Shown: positions 1-9,358 of the stretch, piece by piece
How positions within the stretch are numbered: the first letter of the stretch is position 1
How the letters are laid out: the number at the start of each line of letters is the position of its first letter
DNA from: Mangrovimonas sp. YM274
Lineage (GTDB): Bacteria; Bacteroidota; Bacteroidia; Flavobacteriales; Flavobacteriaceae
Length of the DNA stretch: 64,000 bases
Direction of reading: 5' to 3'
Assembly (NCBI RefSeq): GCF_030908385.1
Contig: NZ_CP133091.1
Coordinates: 3,095,501-3,159,500, forward strand
Translations under genes and position numbers: made by a program
The notes under the pieces: generated by a model
Told to the model about the DNA's origin: nothing
Database searches by the model: none
Seen by the model: only the letters and a program-made list of their open reading frames with translations

Positions 1-150
1 GTTAGCTTAGTGGCCGATTGTATTAACACTCAAAAAAGCGCTCTAAAACCAACGCAAACATAGCTCTAATTTAAATATACCAATGTTATTATATTGTTTT
101 GCTTTGGTAAATTTCAGATTGAATATAACATTATTCATTGTAAAAAAAGA

Positions 151-171
151 GTCATGGCACAATGCCATGAC
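151..171 (-). terminator. Rho-independent terminator of the receptor-phosphatase unit
   Basis: A 9-bp perfect stem (GTCATGGCA / TGCCATGAC) with a 3-nt loop is followed on the minus strand by a run of T. It lies 28 bp beyond the phosphatase stop codon, as expected for the end of the minus-strand transcript. Bases 1-150 show no other feature I can support. Confidence 0.8.
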
Positions 172-198
172 CCTTCAAAAACTAATTCAAATTACAAA

Positions 199-1290
199 CT
201 ACTCCAAAAACTTGCCCCTTAATTGTGCCTGTACCGAAGAATCCACACCTATCTCCCTTAAATAGTTATCAAAAGAGCCATATTTCTTCTGGATCTCATC
301 AAACCCCTTTTGCAGCCATTGGGCCTTTACCCCCATCATTGGTCGTAATACCCTTTGGTCTATACCATAGTATTTGGCGGCTTTTTCTACCATCTCCTCA
401 TTGTATTCATATCTAAAATAATTGGACAACACATACTCGTCAATTACGGTTTGCTCATCTACGCCCAAAGCCCTTAAAATAAAAGCCGAAGAAAACCCAG
501 TTCTATCCTTTCCTGCTGTACAATGATATAACAAAGGGGTACGCTCTGCGTTTTCATCCAACAATTCTTCAAATAGAATTTTAAAATTATTGGTGCTATT
601 TACAAATTGAACAGACGCTGCCTCCATTAATTCGTCGGCGTTAAAGGTTTCTGGATCTGCCTCTTGAATGATCTTCATCATTTCCTTCATTTTACCTTGC
701 TTGCCCATATCGCCAATTGGCAAATGTTTCCACACTACATTGGCAGGGTACATATCTGGCTTTTCCGCTATTTCTTCATCCGATCGTAAGTCCAAAATAG
801 TTTTCAATCCCAATTCCTGCAAATAGGCCAAATCTTCTTTCGATAATTCAGCAATTTCTCCAGATCTATAAATCAAGCCCCATTTGGTATGTTTGCCGTC
901 TAAGGTTGGAATGCCTCCCAAATCCCTAAAGTTATAGGCCTTTTTCAGGTTGATTTCACGCTCCGAAAAGTATAAGGTATCCGCACCGGTAACTGCAGCA
1001 AAAAATAAGCGTTTGTTAGGGGTTTCATTTTTTACGACCACAGAGGGCTTGCCTTCAGACAGCGAGGCTATTTCATCCCAATTGATGGCATTGGCACTAG
1101 TTCCTTTATAAATCGTCCAATTGCCGGTACTGTTCAGTTTTAATTCATAATCATTGTTGTCTAAACGTTGTACATAAATCGTCTCGTTTAGCGTGTAAGG
1201 TGGCTGTTCAGATTTTTGGTAATCGGCACAAGAACTGGCCACTACCATGGCCGCTAGTGCCATTGTGTTTTTATATATTCTGAATGTCAT
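199..1290 (-). CDS. Lipoprotein tyrosine-type (dual-specificity-like) phosphatase
   Basis: A 363-residue protein with an N-terminal signal and lipobox ending at Cys21 (VVASSC), so it is probably membrane-anchored in the periplasm or at the surface. The NFRDLGG motif at about 120-126 and the P-loop HCTAGKDRTG (C257, R263, the CX5R nucleophile loop) place it in the bacterial Y_phosphatase3 family of protein-tyrosine/serine or phosphoinositide phosphatases. About 80 residues before the catalytic domain do not match anything I recognise. It starts 11 bp after the TonB-dependent receptor ends and is surely co-transcribed with it. I infer that it dephosphorylates a ligand before or during uptake; the substrate is not visible in the sequence. 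Confidence 0.87.
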   Translation of the reverse strand: MTFRIYKNTMALAAMVVASSCADYQKSEQPPYTLNETIYVQRLDNNDYELKLNSTGNWTIYKGTSANAINWDEIASLSEGKPSVVVKNETPNKRLFFAAVTGADTLYFSEREINLKKAYNFRDLGGIPTLDGKHTKWGLIYRSGEIAELSKEDLAYLQELGLKTILDLRSDEEIAEKPDMYPANVVWKHLPIGDMGKQGKMKEMMKIIQEADPETFNADELMEAASVQFVNSTNNFKILFEELLDENAERTPLLYHCTAGKDRTGFSSAFILRALGVDEQTVIDEYVLSNYFRYEYNEEMVEKAAKYYGIDQRVLRPMMGVKAQWLQKGFDEIQKKYGSFDNYLREIGVDSSVQAQLRGKFLE

Positions 1291-1301
1291 TTTAATTTCT
1301 T

Positions 1302-4259
1302 TTAAAAGATGTTATAATTAATACCAAACATACCTCTTAATGAATAGTACTCTGTTTGTTCTGGTCTGTCTGCTGTTCCTTGGTAATATCTTAACGGCTC
1401 GTTGGTCAAGTTGTTCAGCTCTAAATAGAATCGAAGCTTTGAGTTCAACCTGTAAGAAGTAGACAAATCCACGGTAAAGTTTTTGTCGTACCATCTGTAA
1501 TTCTCAGTATTCCCTTGAACAACGGCCAAAGATTCGCCCTTATAATTTCCAGCAAGCCTCACAGTCAACCCTCCTTTTTCATAAAATAAGGCTGTGTTGA
1601 AGATATGCTTGGACTGGTTTGGGATCTTTTCTGTTGTTGTAGACACCATAATCTCTCCCGTAGACTGATCTACATCATATTGAGGCACATCCATTTCAGA
1701 ATCTGCAAAGGTATAATTGGCCTCTACACCAAACCCGCTCAAGAACCCTGGCAAGAAGGTTAAACGTTTTGAAATCCCCAGCTCAAAACCTGCCAACCAG
1801 CCCTGTTCTGAGTTATTGGGCTGTGTTACTTGATACAGTTCCCCATCGATAGTTTCATAACTTCTCGCGGAATAAATCAAGTTTTCCAAAGATTTGTAAA
1901 ATACACCTCCAGATACCAAACCTACGTCCTTAAAGAAGTATTCTCCCATAAAATCAAAGTTGTTGGAATAGGTAGGTTCCAGCTTAATGTTTCCTCTACT
2001 AATTGTATTTGGTATAGATAACAAACTAACGGTTTCGGTTGGATTTAAATCTGAAAAGTTGGCTCTTGCAAAAGTTCTGGTATAGGCCAATTTTAAATTT
2101 AAATTATCTTTTGGCATATACTTTAAATGCACCATAGGCAACAAGGAACCAAAATCGTTAGAATTTTCAATTTCACTAATAATAGGACCATCCTCGGTGG
2201 TGGTTACCGCATGCCCTTTGTATTTTAAGTAGGTATGCTCATAACGCGCCCCTGCCATTAATTTCAGCTTATCGCTCAAACTAATGTCCCCCATAACATA
2301 AGCCGCTGCCACATCTTCATTACCTGTATAGAAGGCGCCTGCAGACGAAGGATTTTCTTTATTGAAGTTAATATGGTAATACATCGGGTTAGCCAAGGTT
2401 TCTGTGTTGAATAAGGTTGGTAATTCCTCTTTTTTGATTGGGTCCAACAACACATTGTCATAAGGATTTCCTATTTCTGACAAATAACCGCCATTGTATG
2501 GAAATCCAGTTGTAGCATAGTCCGTCATATAAATAGGTGCTCCATAATTACCTCCCAAATATAAATAGTAGCTATAAGGAGCCCCGCGCTCTAATTTCAT
2601 GGTCTTGTATTTTCCTCCAGCTTTCAGCTTTACCTTTTCTGAAGGCTGGTAAGTAAAATCCAATTGCCCCGTATAATCGGTTTCCTTACTATAAGATTTA
2701 TATGCCAATTGATTATCCAACTGAAGCTGTCCACCTTCTACGGTACTTGATAAATAAGGCTGGATATTATCATAATGGTCCCCATTGTATCCTGCTGGAG
2801 CATCGATATCTAAAAACTTATAGCCGTCACTAGTTAAATTGTTATACGTAACTGGTGTAGAAAACGTTGCCATTAAATAGGCTGGCTCTCCTGTGTTTCC
2901 GGAGTTAGGCAACTTTCTATTTCCCATTTCGGCATCATAGGTAGAGGCTTTCCAATCTATATTGAATTTCCCGTTGGCAAACTTATGGTTACCTCCCATT
3001 TCAGTCCCAAATAAGGTAATTCCTGTAATTCCATGTCTTACCCTTAAGGACATCTCTCCTTCGGTGTTTAGGGTCTCCCCATCCTGGGTTGGAAAAGCAA
3101 ACGTGTGTTCTACGGCAGACTCTTCGTCTTTGAAATCGGTATACAAGCCTCTTACAAATATTTTGGTATTGTCGTTAGGTTTGTATTCCATACCGGCATT
3201 AAAGCCTGCAGTAGTTCTTTTTCCCAAATAATCGCGCAACTGTAAATTGTTGATGGAAAAGTTTTCATTGTACACCACCTCGTAGTTATCGGTCCCCCAA
3301 TTACGGTTCCAATAAGTTCCAGAAACCATAAAGCCAATTTTCCCATCGGCTACACGGTCACCATATACGATAGAGGCATTTTGAACTGGCTTTTCTGCCT
3401 GAAAGTTTTGCCCATAACCTAAATTGACGCTCAAAGTCTTTTTATTAGGAGCGGTTCTGGTAATAAAGTTTACAGACCCACCAATGGCATCTCCTTCCAT
3501 ATCTGGGGTGATGGCCTTGGAAAGCTCCACAAATTCAATCATTTCAGATGGAAACACATCCAAAGGGGCTGTTCTTGTACCTCCCGTATTATCAGAAGTT
3601 CCTTCGGTGCTAGGCATTCTGCTGCCATTCATTAAAGTAGAGTTCCAAGCAATTGGTGTTCCCCTTACAATAACATAACGTCCTTCTCCGTGGTCTCTTT
3701 CAATGGAAACTCCTTGCATTCTTTGCACTGCTTCTGCTGCATTTCGATCTGGTAACTTTCCAATCACATCAGAGGCCATTACCTCCATAATAGCAATGGA
3801 TTGCTTTTTGATGTTCAACGCCTTTTGTTGAGATGATTTATAACCACCCTTAATGACGACTTCCTCCAAAGCTTCAGACCCTGCAGATAAAGTAATGGTC
3901 CCTAAATTCAACTGTTCTCTTTTAGTAACTTCTACCGCTACTTCCTTGGTATCATAGCCTATATAGGAAATGACCAATACATGACTGCCCGGCTGTACAT
4001 TTACCAGACTAAAATGTCCGTCGAAATTTGAAGTGGTTCCATTATTGGTTCCTTTAATAACAATATTTGCTCCTGGCAATGGTCCTAGTTCATCGGTTAC
4101 CGTACCAATAATTTCTGCGGTTTCCCCAAGTTCATCGGGACTGGAGAAAGCACTTGAAATGCCTATGGTCATTTCTGAAGTTTGCGCTATGGTATCTGTA
4201 CCCATAAATAATACCGATAGCAGCCATACATAGTTTAATAATCGTAAAGTTGTTTTCAT
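1302..4259 (-). CDS. TonB-dependent outer-membrane receptor
   Basis: A 985-residue receptor. A signal peptide (about 1-26) is followed by a carboxypeptidase-regulatory-like beta domain (about 48-125: GTVTDELGPLPGANIVIKG, then SYIGYDTKEV). Next come a plug (about 150-270, with RNAAEAVQRMQGVSIERD and an IGGSVNFITR segment) and a 22-strand-type barrel ending in aromatic NYNIF. The plug resembles the Caulobacter-type TonB receptors that stand alone rather than SusC, and no SusD gene is adjacent. It takes up an unidentified ligand using TonB energy. It is first in an operon with the phosphatase, and its promoter region carries the paired direct repeats at 4317-4361. Confidence 0.92.
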   Translation of the reverse strand: MKTTLRLLNYVWLLSVLFMGTDTIAQTSEMTIGISSAFSSPDELGETAEIIGTVTDELGPLPGANIVIKGTNNGTTSNFDGHFSLVNVQPGSHVLVISYIGYDTKEVAVEVTKREQLNLGTITLSAGSEALEEVVIKGGYKSSQQKALNIKKQSIAIMEVMASDVIGKLPDRNAAEAVQRMQGVSIERDHGEGRYVIVRGTPIAWNSTLMNGSRMPSTEGTSDNTGGTRTAPLDVFPSEMIEFVELSKAITPDMEGDAIGGSVNFITRTAPNKKTLSVNLGYGQNFQAEKPVQNASIVYGDRVADGKIGFMVSGTYWNRNWGTDNYEVVYNENFSINNLQLRDYLGKRTTAGFNAGMEYKPNDNTKIFVRGLYTDFKDEESAVEHTFAFPTQDGETLNTEGEMSLRVRHGITGITLFGTEMGGNHKFANGKFNIDWKASTYDAEMGNRKLPNSGNTGEPAYLMATFSTPVTYNNLTSDGYKFLDIDAPAGYNGDHYDNIQPYLSSTVEGGQLQLDNQLAYKSYSKETDYTGQLDFTYQPSEKVKLKAGGKYKTMKLERGAPYSYYLYLGGNYGAPIYMTDYATTGFPYNGGYLSEIGNPYDNVLLDPIKKEELPTLFNTETLANPMYYHINFNKENPSSAGAFYTGNEDVAAAYVMGDISLSDKLKLMAGARYEHTYLKYKGHAVTTTEDGPIISEIENSNDFGSLLPMVHLKYMPKDNLNLKLAYTRTFARANFSDLNPTETVSLLSIPNTISRGNIKLEPTYSNNFDFMGEYFFKDVGLVSGGVFYKSLENLIYSARSYETIDGELYQVTQPNNSEQGWLAGFELGISKRLTFLPGFLSGFGVEANYTFADSEMDVPQYDVDQSTGEIMVSTTTEKIPNQSKHIFNTALFYEKGGLTVRLAGNYKGESLAVVQGNTENYRWYDKNFTVDLSTSYRLNSKLRFYLELNNLTNEPLRYYQGTADRPEQTEYYSLRGMFGINYNIF

Positions 4260-4316
4260 TTTTTGTGATTAATTTTTGGCAAATATCACGAGCTAATGTT
4301 TCTGAAAGGATTGAAC

Positions 4317-4361
4317 CGTGCGAGGCGGACGTTGTAAAGGTTCAACTCGTGTGACGCGGAC
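4317..4361. promoter_or_regulatory. Candidate operator: two 14-bp direct repeats
   Basis: CGTGCGAGGCGGAC (4317-4330) and CGTGTGACGCGGAC (4348-4361) match at 12 of 14 positions. They are spaced 31 bp start to start, about three helical turns, on the same face. They sit between the receptor start and the AraC-type regulator and are strikingly GC-rich in AT-rich surroundings. Paired direct half-sites are typical of AraC-family binding, so I infer that the neighbouring regulator binds here. Confidence 0.5.
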
Positions 4362-4439
4362 AAAAAACACAACAAATACCACTAAAAAACAGATGATTAC
4401 AAAAGTTTAACAAATAGCCACCTAATGATTAAGGAAATG

Positions 4440-5501
4440 TTAAGCTGTAAATTCATGCTGTTTTTTAAACTCACTAGGGGTTAAACCTGTGATTTTTTTA
4501 AAGTAACTATTAAAGGTTGATTTGGAATTAAAACCGCATTGATAAGCAATATCTACCAAAGCGTCATGACGTTTTAAAGGCATATTTTTAATGACCTCAT
4601 TTACCCTAAATTCATTAACATATTGATAGAAGTTTTTGTGAAATCTGGTATTTAAAACTTGGGTTAAATGATGCTTTGGAATATCACTTTTTAAAGCTAG
4701 GTGCTGTAAGGTCAATTCGGGGTTTAAATAGGGTTTCTTTTGTTCAAAATAGGTTTCCAACTTCGATTGATAGGTATCCAAATCGACATCACTTAGAGTC
4801 GAGCTGTTATACTTTTGTGTTTTATCCTGCTGTTTCGTCTGGGTTACCAACTCTAGTTTTACCCCTTTAGCTTTCACCTTATATATGGCAATACCAACCA
4901 CAATAGCCAATGTAAAAATATAGACCAACCTGTTATCTATATGCATACCAAACACCTCTAGCATCAAAAAAATTAAGGGCATAAAAATCATCCCTAAAAA
5001 GGTTAAGCTAATAAATTTCAGCAGATTAAATTTTAAGGAATCAATTTCAGTTTTGTTGTTGTACAATATATACAGGTTAATCAGGCTATAGGAGCTTATC
5101 GAAATAAAATCCAGAATCACCATTTTATTGTAAAAAGGTAAAAGAAGACCGCTTTTCAGTGGAAATGAATTCAATTGTAGGAGTGCAAAAACGTAGGCGA
5201 TGCTCATACCTATAAATGGTAAAAAGTGTAGGATGATGGTACGTTTTTTAGGCCTTTTTATCAATGACATTATTAATAAATACACCACAGGGCCATACAC
5301 CAAAGAAAAACTGGACGGTAAGGTGAAATACGACGGTTTCGTAAATAAGAAAATTAATTTTATTGAAAAATGAACCGACATTAGAAGCAAGAGCATGGTA
5401 AGCAGCTTTTCAAAGACCTCGTTATGCTTATCCTTTGTTACCAAAATAAGCATTAAGGTAAACAATGTTTGAAAAATTATGATGCTCAATAAATATCCCA
5501 T
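4440..5501 (-). CDS. Membrane-anchored AraC-family transcriptional regulator
   Basis: A 353-residue protein with about six or seven hydrophobic helices in residues 1-205, a polar linker, and a C-terminal AraC-type double helix-turn-helix (about 250-350). The signature runs VDIAYQCGFNSKSTFNSYFKKITGLTPSEF. This 7TM-plus-AraC layout is common in Flavobacteriia, where such proteins are thought to sense a signal at the membrane and bind DNA directly. It lies upstream of the receptor-phosphatase pair in the same orientation, with a 180-bp gap, which makes it the likely controller of that unit. Confidence 0.88.
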   Translation of the reverse strand: MGYLLSIIIFQTLFTLMLILVTKDKHNEVFEKLLTMLLLLMSVHFSIKLIFLFTKPSYFTLPSSFSLVYGPVVYLLIMSLIKRPKKRTIILHFLPFIGMSIAYVFALLQLNSFPLKSGLLLPFYNKMVILDFISISSYSLINLYILYNNKTEIDSLKFNLLKFISLTFLGMIFMPLIFLMLEVFGMHIDNRLVYIFTLAIVVGIAIYKVKAKGVKLELVTQTKQQDKTQKYNSSTLSDVDLDTYQSKLETYFEQKKPYLNPELTLQHLALKSDIPKHHLTQVLNTRFHKNFYQYVNEFRVNEVIKNMPLKRHDALVDIAYQCGFNSKSTFNSYFKKITGLTPSEFKKQHEFTA

Positions 5502-5650
5502 AGACCTCTATTTTCTTCTTTTCACAAAAGTATTGGCGTGGATATAAGCGGACTTTAAATATGCGTTAAATAAAAATTAAGTAAAGGTAATATCAAAGTG
5601 CTCATTAGATAACATGACTTAACAATATTGAGTTACTAAGTACTGAAAAA

Positions 5651-5678
5651 AAGAGGCTCACCTTAAAGGCTGCCTCTT
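5651..5678. terminator. Hairpin, orphan terminator candidate
   Basis: A 7-bp stem AAGAGGC / GCCTCTT with a 14-nt loop. The gene it once served is not visible; it may have been displaced by the insertion sequence that begins 64 bp to the right. A 13-nt A run follows at about 5697-5709. Confidence 0.4.
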
Positions 5679-5741
5679 CAACAACAAAATTTCAAAAAAA
5701 AAAAAAAAACATGTTAACTATCCGTACTAGGTAAAAAAAGC

Positions 5742-6511
5742 GGTTCTGTCGCGTTTGTAGAATTATGATCTAAAACCTCATAGATCGACTAACCTTATGC
5801 TGCCAGACTACAAAACGACTTATAAACAGATGAACACTTACTGTCCATCTGTCCCTTCTTAATCATATGTACTACCTCTATTCCCGCTATGCTTCGCCTG
5901 GCACTCTCAAAGTCACGGTACCCTTGCCTTACCCGTTTCTTTACAAACCTATGATCCTGTTCAACTATGTTGTTCAGGTATTTGCATTGGCGTATTTGGA
6001 TATTGGTATAGGCACGCTTTTTGTAAACCTTTATCGCTCCTTTGTTGGATCCACTTTTGTCTATGTTAATCAAGAAAGGCCTACCATTGTTCTCTATCGC
6101 TCTTATCAAAAATGATTGTGCTGACATCCTTTGACGTCTCCTGGTAAGCAGAAAATCTACGGTGTTTCCTTCTTTGTCTACTGCTCTGTATAAATACCGC
6201 TATTGCCCCTTCACTTTTATATATGTCTCATCCATCCTCCATCTTTTTCCAACAGAGCGCTTTCGCTTTCGGAAATTATCTTCTAACAAAGGACTAAACT
6301 TAAACACCCATCTCTGGATGGTTGCATGGTCAACACGAACACCTCTAATGGCCAATAATTCCTCAATCTCCCGATAGCTCAAACCAAATCTGAACTTAAA
6401 ATAGATAGCTTGCATAATCACTGACTTGGGAAATGAATGGCCTTGGAACATGTCTTTTTTATTTTAAAAATACAACTTTGTTTATTTTTCTAACTTAGAT
6501 GCGACAGAACC
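5742..6511 (-). mobile_element. IS6-family insertion sequence, copy 1 (inactivated)
   Basis: A 770-bp element bounded by inverted ends beginning GGTTCTGTCGC and ending GCGACAGAACC. It is almost identical to the copy at 19083-19852 and in the same orientation. The flanking 8-mers (AAAAAAGC on the left, AATATTTG on the right) do not match, so no target duplication remains. This would fit cointegrate or recombination history, which is usual for IS6. Confidence 0.9.
5795..6451 (-). pseudogene. IS6-family DDE transposase with premature stop
   Basis: The reading frame matches the intact 218-residue transposase of the second copy, but codon 84 is TAG (minus strand of 6200-6202) where the other copy has TGG (Trp). 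The stop falls just after the first catalytic Asp segment (DETYIKVKGQ), so the product would lack the second Asp and the Glu. No intact ATG restarts the catalytic core, so this copy should not transpose on its own. The intact copy 13 kb away could supply transposase in trans. Confidence 0.9.
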
Positions 6512-6575
6512 AATATTTGAGAAATTTAAATACCGCTGAAACTCCTGTAATGTTTAGTAATAAGAAACCTAGTAG

Positions 6576-8171
6576 TTACTTTACCGGTTCTTCCAAAAAG
6601 TAACTAGTTCGACCTGTATGCGTCTTCCCAAACATATCTGTCGCTTTTATTTCAATTATATGTTCACCTATCTCAAGCTTTCTTGTTGGAATTTTCCCTT
6701 TCCACAAATGTTCACATTTTATGGGGTTAGCACCTCTTCTTCCTGGCATTAATTCTTCTGTAGTATCCCATTCTAATATTGATTTCACATAAGACGGATC
6801 GAATTCTTCCACATACTCCATTGGCTTCCATTTTCCGCCATCGATTCGGTATAAAACAGTATCCCCTTCGGTTCCCATAAAAAAATTTACAAAAACTCCT
6901 GCTTGCGTATTACGATTATTAGCGACCACTTTGGGTGCAAAAATTTCCATTTGATACGCTAAAGGTTTTCCTGCCACTTTATAATCGATATTATAGGTGT
7001 TACCGTTAAAATTAATAAGAGCATACCCTTTTGGAGTTCCGTCTCGCATGGTTGAAACAGGTACATTATTTGCATCTAATTTACCAGAATACCAATCTCC
7101 GCAAGTTGTTCCTACATTATAATGGTGATGTGGTTTCTCTTGTTTCCAACCTTCAGCCTTGGTAAAAAAATCCTGGCGTTGAATATGGGTATGCGCTGAT
7201 AATGATAGCGTATTTGGGAAATCTTTTAGCAATTCGAAAAGTCTTTCTCGATCTTCATCTCTAAAGGTATCTTTATCTTCAGGTTCACTTAATGGAATGT
7301 GCATAGACAGCACAATTAAATGATCTTTGGGTACCATTTTTAAATCGTTTGCTATAAACTGAAACTGATCTTCTCTAAATCCTCCCCAATAACTTTTAGC
7401 ATCTCTTGGATCTGGATACAAGATATCATCTAATACTATAAAATGAACTTTCCCATAATTAAAAGCATAATTAGCGGGACCAAAATGAGCCTCATAGCTT
7501 TCATCTGAATATTCATCTTTTGTTGCATCAAAGTTCATATCGTGATTTCCCAAAAGGTTATACCAGGGGATACCTGTTTCTTTTACAGCTTGTATATAGG
7601 GGGCAAAAAGATCTGGATTATTCCCAACTAAATCACCTAGACTAAGGCCAAAAGGCACGTTTTTAATTTTAGACACCTCTTCTATAATTCCTTTTGAGAA
7701 ATAACCAACTTCTTCTAATGTATACACTTGAGGATCTCCAAATATAAGTGCTGTAAACGTTTCTTCCTCTTCCGAAGGAATTAATGGAAAGTTTACCAAT
7801 TTTGGCAATTTACCAGTAGCACTTACCCCTTTGAATTTTAATTCAGGTGAACCTTTTGGTTTGTAATTATAAAAAAACTGAGGTAACTTATTCTCGTCCG
7901 TTAGTATTTTATAATTGCTTGGCTTTATCACAGAAATAATTGCCTCTTCACCTAGAGGCATTTCATACCTACCTTTTTTATCTGTGAGCACTACATCAAT
8001 GCCATTAGTTACTGCTACATTGGCTATTCCTTTTTCTCTAGACTCTTTTTTTCCGTTTTGGTTGTTATCTTGAAATACATAACCTGTTACTTTATCTTGT
8101 GCAATGGCACTAAAACTAACGGAACCAAATAGAGCTATACTCCATACATATTTTGCAATTCTTGTATTCAT
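6576..8171 (-). CDS. Secreted calcineurin-like metallophosphoesterase
   Basis: A 531-residue protein. A signal peptide (about 1-24) precedes a SdrD-B-like N-terminal beta domain (about 25-115). The calcineurin-like catalytic domain spans about 140-360 with its metal ligands visible: GDPQ, SLGDLVG, LLGNHDMNFD, SMHIP and SAHTHI. A C-terminal metallophosphatase-associated domain covers about 395-531. This three-domain layout is a known Bacteroidota family acting on extracellular phosphomonoesters or diesters. Its start overlaps the stop of the PLD-like gene by 4 bp (ATGA), so translation is coupled. It is the last gene of the SusCD operon, and the IS begins 65 bp past its end. Confidence 0.88.
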   Translation of the reverse strand: MNTRIAKYVWSIALFGSVSFSAIAQDKVTGYVFQDNNQNGKKESREKGIANVAVTNGIDVVLTDKKGRYEMPLGEEAIISVIKPSNYKILTDENKLPQFFYNYKPKGSPELKFKGVSATGKLPKLVNFPLIPSEEEETFTALIFGDPQVYTLEEVGYFSKGIIEEVSKIKNVPFGLSLGDLVGNNPDLFAPYIQAVKETGIPWYNLLGNHDMNFDATKDEYSDESYEAHFGPANYAFNYGKVHFIVLDDILYPDPRDAKSYWGGFREDQFQFIANDLKMVPKDHLIVLSMHIPLSEPEDKDTFRDEDRERLFELLKDFPNTLSLSAHTHIQRQDFFTKAEGWKQEKPHHHYNVGTTCGDWYSGKLDANNVPVSTMRDGTPKGYALINFNGNTYNIDYKVAGKPLAYQMEIFAPKVVANNRNTQAGVFVNFFMGTEGDTVLYRIDGGKWKPMEYVEEFDPSYVKSILEWDTTEELMPGRRGANPIKCEHLWKGKIPTRKLEIGEHIIEIKATDMFGKTHTGRTSYFLEEPVK

Positions 8172-9358
8172 TCGTTTTCTAATTCTTTTAACTGATTAAA
8201 ATTAGTATCGTATTCACTAAAAATAAGGTCGTCTTTAATTAACAATAGTGTTTCATTATTATACCTCAGTGCATTTTGAGAATAGTTATGTGACCCAGTT
8301 ACTACAATCTTTCTATGGGTTCCTTGCCAATCAGCATCTATAATCATGTATTTTGAATGAATATTGGTGTTTGAAAATGCCTTTATAAAGGCCCCTTTTG
8401 CTTCTAACTCTAACAACGCATTAAATACATTATCTCCCACACTGGGTTTCACAATAACCTCAACGGTTGCACCTTCATCTATAAGTTCAGAAAGCTTAGC
8501 TACAATTGCTATTCGAGAATCGGTCCATATAGACATTCCTATCTTAATAGTAGCATTTTCAGGGTTTTGAATATCATCTAAAATTTCAATAATGGTATCT
8601 TCTCCATAAAATTCACCTTCACGGCGTTTTGGAAAAAAGTAAGCATTTATATCCTCACTAATAAATTCTCGATAGTAGTAGTTAACCATTCCTGAAACAG
8701 CTAACGATTTCATATCGTCCCAATAATTCAAAAAACTACTATACAAATCTTCATTACTAAAAATGACAGCATCCTGAGCTTTTTTAGTACTGGCTTCTGC
8801 AAAGTTATGTGATGTTTGAAAAACCACATTTTCTTTCTCTCCGTCAACAGTATTAACTTTTGAAAACAATGCAAACTTATTATGATTTATGGCAATAGCA
8901 CCACTATCGTTTGTAAGTAGGGTTACTTTAGAATTACTTGAAAACCCATCTCTTAATAAGTTTATAGCGTTTAAGTTATTAGTTTGTCCTGTTTCTAAAC
9001 TATAATCAATAATTATAGAAACCGCTACCCCTTTGTTATCTGCTCTAAGTAAAGCATTTATTAAAGGTGTATATTGAAAGGCCGATATACTAATATGAAT
9101 AGTACTGTTTTGGGGTGCCGCATCGACCAATTGAATTAATCGGTTTAAAATAACTTTAGAAGAATTTCTTTGAGCAATTTGGGCTACATCTGTAAAAAGG
9201 ACTTCAGGAAAAGTAATATCTAGATTTACTTCTGTTTCTACTTCAAAATGATTAACCTCTTGCTCATCTTTTGAGCAAGAAGTTAACACAAACACCACTA
9301 ATGCAATACAACACTTTAAAAAGAGTACTGTATTGCGTTGTTTTAAAAAACTATTCAT
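8168..9358 (-). CDS. Phospholipase-D-like lipoprotein
   Basis: A 396-residue lipoprotein (lipobox VLTSC near residue 28) with two PLD-like halves. The second HKD motif is complete (HSKYMIID, then a GSHNYSQNAL segment). The first is degraded: HNKFALFS keeps His and Lys but has Ser where Asp should be, although TSHNFAEAST follows as expected. PLD enzymes hydrolyse phosphodiesters using both motifs, so activity may be altered. Its coding sequence overlaps neighbours by one base upstream and four downstream, which shows tight operon coupling with the EEP-like and metallophosphoesterase genes. Confidence 0.82.
   Translation of the reverse strand: MNSFLKQRNTVLFLKCCIALVVFVLTSCSKDEQEVNHFEVETEVNLDITFPEVLFTDVAQIAQRNSSKVILNRLIQLVDAAPQNSTIHISISAFQYTPLINALLRADNKGVAVSIIIDYSLETGQTNNLNAINLLRDGFSSNSKVTLLTNDSGAIAINHNKFALFSKVNTVDGEKENVVFQTSHNFAEASTKKAQDAVIFSNEDLYSSFLNYWDDMKSLAVSGMVNYYYREFISEDINAYFFPKRREGEFYGEDTIIEILDDIQNPENATIKIGMSIWTDSRIAIVAKLSELIDEGATVEVIVKPSVGDNVFNALLELEAKGAFIKAFSNTNIHSKYMIIDADWQGTHRKIVVTGSHNYSQNALRYNNETLLLIKDDLIFSEYDTNFNQLKELENE

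Noticed and set aside
5867-6377. Plus-strand ORFs inside the IS6 copies (also at 19208 and 19503)
   Set aside because: They are antisense shadows of the transposase gene.
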